Assembly: GCA_025350745.1 (NCBI GenBank)
Contig: JANXXG010000085.1
Coordinates: 1 to 8,645 of the forward strand
DNA: 8,645 nt
DNA from: Chloroflexota bacterium
GTDB taxonomy: Bacteria > Chloroflexota > Limnocylindria > P2-11E
Direction of reading: 5' to 3'
Shown here: one piece after another, positions 6,187-8,645 of the stretch
Numbering within the stretch: position 1 is the first letter of the stretch
How the letters are laid out: every line of letters begins with the position of its first letter
The notes under the pieces: model-generated
What the model saw: the letters and a program-made list of their open reading frames with translations, nothing else
What the model was told of the DNA's origin: nothing
Databases searched by the model: none
Position numbers and translations under genes: made by a program

Positions 6187-7196
6187 TCCATCGTGCTCGG
6201 CGCGAAGATCGTCGAGACGTCGAGCGGACTCGCGATAAGGCCCTGTTCGTGCGATGCGCGCGCGATGTCCTCGAGCGCCCGGCGGTTCGCCTCGAAGCCG
6301 TACGGGAACGGGTCGTCGCCAAAGAGGGCCCGGGTCCGCGCGAGGTACTCCCACCGGAACACGAGGCTCATCGGGATCGCGTCGATCAGCGAGCGCTCGG
6401 CGACCCGCTTCGCCTCAAGGAAGGCCTTGTACAGATTGAGCGCGATCCACGGATGGCGGCGGACGAGGTCGCCCTTCAGGACGTACGTGTGGTTGATCGG
6501 GATGTAGCCGTGGGTGTCGAAGAATCGCTTCCCTTCGGCGATCGGATCCGGAAAGACCGGTGCAAGCTTCGACCAGTCCATGGCGTGGAGCGAGGACTGG
6601 GACCGCTCGATGACGTTGCCTGACGCACCTCCGCGATTCGGCCGGCAGAACGCTGCATCGAGCTCATTCGCCATCAACATCGAGGCGAGGCTTTTGTCGG
6701 CTGGGATGCGCTCCAACGAGATGCCCGTGGGCGGTCGGAACTCGGCGCCCCCGTGGCTGAGCCGCTCCTCACGCTCCATGTACCAACGCACGCTCTTCGG
6801 GTCGACGCCGAAGTCGTGGGCCAGGATCTCGCGCAGCCACAGCGCCGCAGTCTGCTGATACTCGGGGACACCGACACGCTTTCCCACGAGGTCTTCCGGT
6901 CCGGCAACGCCGGCATCGGCGTGGCGGTCGAGCTCGATCTGGAAGAACCGCCGAGATGGGAACGCCGGGATCGCGACGAGGTCGCTCCCCTTGCTCTTCG
7001 CGATCAAGAGCGACGACAACGACATCTCACAGACGTCGAAGTCGCCAAAACGAAGCTCGCGCCAGAAGGTCTCCGACGCATGCGTCGCCGTCGAGATCAG
7101 ATCGATGCCGTCAGGACGCACCGCGCCGTCGACGAGCGGCCGCACCCGCTCGTTGACGGCCGACGCGAACGAGAGCTTGAGACGCTCGGTAGGCAC
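6177..7196 (-). CDS. 4,5-dihydroxyphthalate decarboxylase-like protein (NMT1/periplasmic-binding-protein fold, no signal peptide)
   Basis: This 339-residue protein resembles 4,5-dihydroxyphthalate decarboxylase (Pht5/OphD type, about 330 residues), a family built on the type 2 periplasmic binding-protein fold. The recognisable blocks are LKLSFASAVNERVRPLVDG (6-24), FWRELRFGDFDVCEMSLSSL (44-63), LVGKRVGVPEYQQTAALWLR (103-122), ANELDAAFCRP (176-186) and GYIPINHTYVLKGDLV (230-245). There is no N-terminal hydrophobic stretch, lipobox or Tat motif, which favours a cytoplasmic enzyme or ligand sensor over an ABC-transporter binding protein. The GTG at 7196 is 2 bases after the upstream stop (TAGCCGTG) and no ribosome-binding site is obvious, so translation is coupled. 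The open frame to 7496 overlaps the propeller gene and was discarded. The likely substrate would be an aromatic dicarboxylate or a related ring acid, but family members are often only distantly related to the characterised enzymes. Confidence 0.85.
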   Translation of the reverse strand: MPTERLKLSFASAVNERVRPLVDGAVRPDGIDLISTATHASETFWRELRFGDFDVCEMSLSSLLIAKSKGSDLVAIPAFPSRRFFQIELDRHADAGVAGPEDLVGKRVGVPEYQQTAALWLREILAHDFGVDPKSVRWYMEREERLSHGGAEFRPPTGISLERIPADKSLASMLMANELDAAFCRPNRGGASGNVIERSQSSLHAMDWSKLAPVFPDPIAEGKRFFDTHGYIPINHTYVLKGDLVRRHPWIALNLYKAFLEAKRVAERSLIDAIPMSLVFRWEYLARTRALFGDDPFPYGFEANRRALEDIARASHEQGLIASPLDVSTIFAPSTMEWS

Positions 7197-7198
7197 GG

Positions 7199-8167
7199 CT
7201 ACAGCATCGCTTCCGGCGGAAGCGGCGCAGCGAACAGGGCCGGGCGCCCGTCCTCGTAGGCCGGCGTGTAGAGCTGGCGATGGGCGCGGTCGTAGACGAC
7301 CCAGCTCGCGCCCTTCGTCGTCGGGACGTTCGCGACGAGGCGGACCGGATCGCCGCCAAAGATGCCCACGACAGGGCCGCCGGTCATGCCGGAGTGCGCG
7401 CCGAAGAAGAGGTCCACGGTCGCGTCGTAGACCGCGCCGTCTCCGCCTCCCGACCCGTGGATCACGTCCGCGACTTTCTGCCGCGCGAGATCCCATACGA
7501 CGGTAAGCGGGTGCTTATCCGACACGAGGAGCGCGATGTTCCGCTTGGGATCGATCGCGACACCGTTCGGATCGCAGGGGGTCCCGATATCGAAGGTGGC
7601 CACGAGCCGGTCCGTCTTCGGGTCGATCTGGTGGAGCGTGTTGCTGGTCCGCGCCGCCACGTAGACCATCCCGTCCGCCGCGTTATACCGCGGCTGCTCG
7701 ACGTCCGGTCCGAGGCCCTCGATCCGCGCGACGACGGCATGCGTCACTGCGTCGACGACGCCGACGAAGCGATCGGCGTGCATGCCGGCGTACACCTTGC
7801 GATGCTCGGGGACGTACTCGATGAGGTCGGCCGATCCCTTCGCGCCGATGTCGACGCGCGCGACGACCGTGTCGGCGGCCTTCGATGCGGGATCGATGTC
7901 GATCACCCCGAGATGCCCGCCGGCCAGACCGACGAACACCTTGCCCAGATCGGTCGCGACAGCGACCCCGTAGAAGCCGCCCTTGGTCTTGATCGTCTTC
8001 AGGTAGCGCGCGACGGGGGTCGCTATGTCGAACACATCGACGCCGCCGCTCCAGTTGTCGCCGGCGTAGAGGCGGCCGGCCTCGCGGTCGATCTCCAGTG
8101 TGTCGCAGAACTTCGTGCCGACCGCAGCCGCGGGCACCGGGGTGATGCGAGAGCTCGTCGTGATCAT
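7199..8167 (-). CDS. YncE/YVTN-type beta-propeller repeat protein
   Basis: This 322-residue protein consists of about seven repeats of roughly 40-45 residues, each with a 'D-x-x-x-x-x-l-Y-v-a...v-x-v-i-D' rhythm. Examples are DREAGRLYAGDNWSGGVDVFD (27-47), DLGKVFVGLAGGHLGVIDID (73-92), KVYAGMHADRFVGVVDA (124-140), MVYVAARTSNTLHQIDPKTD (167-186) and RQLYTPAYEDGRPALFA (297-313). Such propellers act as binding scaffolds and some are lactonases or related enzymes; no catalytic signature stands out. No signal peptide is present, unlike many YncE proteins, which are exported. ATG 8167 is preferred because GAGGTGG lies 5 bases upstream. ATG 8194 (9 residues longer) would overlap the DUF35 stop as ATGA and remains possible. 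It sits between DUF35 and the decarboxylase-like gene, so it is probably part of the same pathway. Its function is unknown. Confidence 0.87.
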   Translation of the reverse strand: MITTSSRITPVPAAAVGTKFCDTLEIDREAGRLYAGDNWSGGVDVFDIATPVARYLKTIKTKGGFYGVAVATDLGKVFVGLAGGHLGVIDIDPASKAADTVVARVDIGAKGSADLIEYVPEHRKVYAGMHADRFVGVVDAVTHAVVARIEGLGPDVEQPRYNAADGMVYVAARTSNTLHQIDPKTDRLVATFDIGTPCDPNGVAIDPKRNIALLVSDKHPLTVVWDLARQKVADVIHGSGGGDGAVYDATVDLFFGAHSGMTGGPVVGIFGGDPVRLVANVPTTKGASWVVYDRAHRQLYTPAYEDGRPALFAAPLPPEAML

Positions 8168-8172
8168 GCGGG

Positions 8173-8179
8173 CCACCTC
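8173..8179 (-). promoter_or_regulatory. Ribosome binding site favouring the 8167 start of the propeller gene
   Basis: GAGGTGG on the minus strand lies 5 bases before ATG 8167, whereas nothing similar precedes the alternative ATG 8194. This decides between the two starts, although a coupled ATGA start at 8194 cannot be excluded. Confidence 0.6.
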
Positions 8180-8190
8180 AACTCGTTCAT

Positions 8191-8598
8191 TCATTCAGGG
8201 GCGAAGCGCGGCAGAACGACGTCGGTGCCGGCGACCGGCTCGAAGACGACCCGGACCGGCATGCCGACGACGACGGCCTCGTTCGGGACGCCGACGACAT
8301 TGCTGAACATGCGCGGACCTTCGGCGAGCTGGATGAGGGCGACGTTATACGGCACGCGATCCGCCCAGGCGGGGTTGTACGCGCGCTCGAATACGACGAA
8401 CGACAGCACCGATCCCCGACCGGACAGCTCGATCCACTCCGCTGCCGCGTCGAGGCACCGCGGGCACACCGCGGAGATCGGGTACCGCACGTGGCGGCAC
8501 GCCGAGCAGCGCTGCATCTCCAGGCGCTCCGCACGCGCCGCGTCCCAGAACGGCCGGTTCTCCTCGGTGATCGTCGGGACGATCGGTGTCGCGCTCAT
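8191..8598 (-). CDS. Zn-ribbon/OB-fold protein (DUF35 family), thiolase partner
   Basis: This is a 135-residue protein with the standard DUF35 layout. An N-terminal helix (TITEENRPFWDAARAERLEM, 9-28) leads to a rubredoxin-like zinc ribbon with C31, C34, C45 and C48 (RCSACRHVRYP and VCPRCL). An OB-fold follows, including GRGSVLSFVVFERAYNP and PYNVALIQLAEGPRMFSNVVG. DUF35 proteins form complexes with thiolase-like proteins. Known examples are the acyltransferase PhlACB and steroid side-chain aldolases (ChsH2 with Ltp2), where DUF35 is required for activity; related proteins also occur with HMG-CoA synthase. The ATG at 8598 overlaps the stop of the upstream reading frame by one base (TGATG), and that frame's ending looks like a thiolase C-terminus, as expected for this pair. 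The family call is firm. Whether the pair is an acyltransferase, aldolase or thiolase is open. Confidence 0.94.
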   Translation of the reverse strand: MSATPIVPTITEENRPFWDAARAERLEMQRCSACRHVRYPISAVCPRCLDAAAEWIELSGRGSVLSFVVFERAYNPAWADRVPYNVALIQLAEGPRMFSNVVGVPNEAVVVGMPVRVVFEPVAGTDVVLPRFAPE

Positions 8599-8645
8599 CA
8601 GCGACCGAGCACGAGCGCGCTGGCCGTGTTGAGGGTCTGACCCCG
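8598..8645 (-). CDS. Probable thiolase / acetyl-CoA acetyltransferase-like protein, last 15 residues only
   Basis: Only the C-terminal end RGQTLNTASALVLGR is visible before the TGA at 8600-8598. A terminus of the type 'T-A-x-x-L-x-L-G/S-R' is usual for the SCP-x-type thiolases that precede DUF35 genes. The 1-base overlap with the DUF35 start (TGATG) fits that strongly conserved gene pair. The call rests on 15 residues and on context, so it is tentative. The catalytic Cys/His residues lie outside the window. Confidence 0.6.
   Translation of the reverse strand, partial: RGQTLNTASALVLGR

Noticed and set aside
4838..6322. 494-codon minus-strand frame overlapping the MFS gene in another register
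   Set aside because: Extremely arginine-rich, with no hydrophobic segments. The MFS frame has about twelve and the diagnostic MFS motifs.
6187..6354. N-terminal extension of the MFS protein
   Set aside because: The extra 56 residues are Arg/Pro-rich and overlap the decarboxylase-like gene. MFS proteins of this type begin shortly before the first helix.
7280..8632. 450-codon plus-strand open frame across the propeller and DUF35 genes
   Set aside because: It is a mirror of two well-supported minus-strand genes. The translation is Arg/Asp/His-rich without family features.

Overview
This window comes from a GC-rich bacterial chromosome, roughly two-thirds G+C by eye. Genes are packed tightly, with start/stop overlaps of 1-4 bases, and six of the ten visible start codons are GTG or TTG. 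The gene families (three-subunit molybdenum hydroxylase, SRPBCC/CoxG-like protein, thiolase plus DUF35 pair, dihydroxyphthalate-decarboxylase-like protein, cytoplasmic YncE-type propeller) suggest a metabolically versatile, probably soil-type bacterium such as Chloroflexota, Actinomycetota, Methylomirabilota or a GC-rich proteobacterium. The sequence alone does not decide the phylum. No rRNA, tRNA, CRISPR array, insertion sequence or phage gene was seen. The longest stretch without a gene is about 73 bases.

Layout. (1) Bases 1-2274, minus strand, read right to left: an SRPBCC/CoxG-like gene, then the FAD (medium), 2Fe-2S (small) and molybdopterin (large, cut by the left edge) subunits of a xanthine-dehydrogenase/CO-dehydrogenase family enzyme, in the order G-M-S-L. 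A perfect 19-bp dyad lies between the SRPBCC gene and the FAD subunit gene. (2) Bases 2322-4917, plus strand: a two-domain cupin protein, then a full-length EutA homologue (the ATPase that reactivates ethanolamine ammonia-lyase). A strong hairpin covers the EutA ribosome-binding site and start codon. (3) Bases 4921-8645, minus strand, read right to left: the C-terminal end of a probable thiolase, a DUF35 Zn-ribbon/OB protein, a YncE-like beta-propeller, a 4,5-dihydroxyphthalate-decarboxylase-like protein and an MFS transporter. This unit converges on eutA with only 3 bases between the stop codons.

How the parts may work together. The left and right units look like catabolic modules. The Mo hydroxylase would hydroxylate or oxidise an organic substrate (or CO). 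A thiolase/DUF35 pair normally performs carbon-carbon bond chemistry on acyl-CoA-type substrates. The dihydroxyphthalate-decarboxylase-like protein and the MFS protein could handle an aromatic acid and its transport. The puzzling part is the middle. EutA normally serves the B12 enzyme EutBC, but neither eutB nor eutC is in the window, and EutA is paired with a bicupin and flanked by oxidative catabolic genes. Either eutBC lies elsewhere, or this EutA/bicupin pair belongs to a different, poorly described system. That is the best candidate for novelty here.
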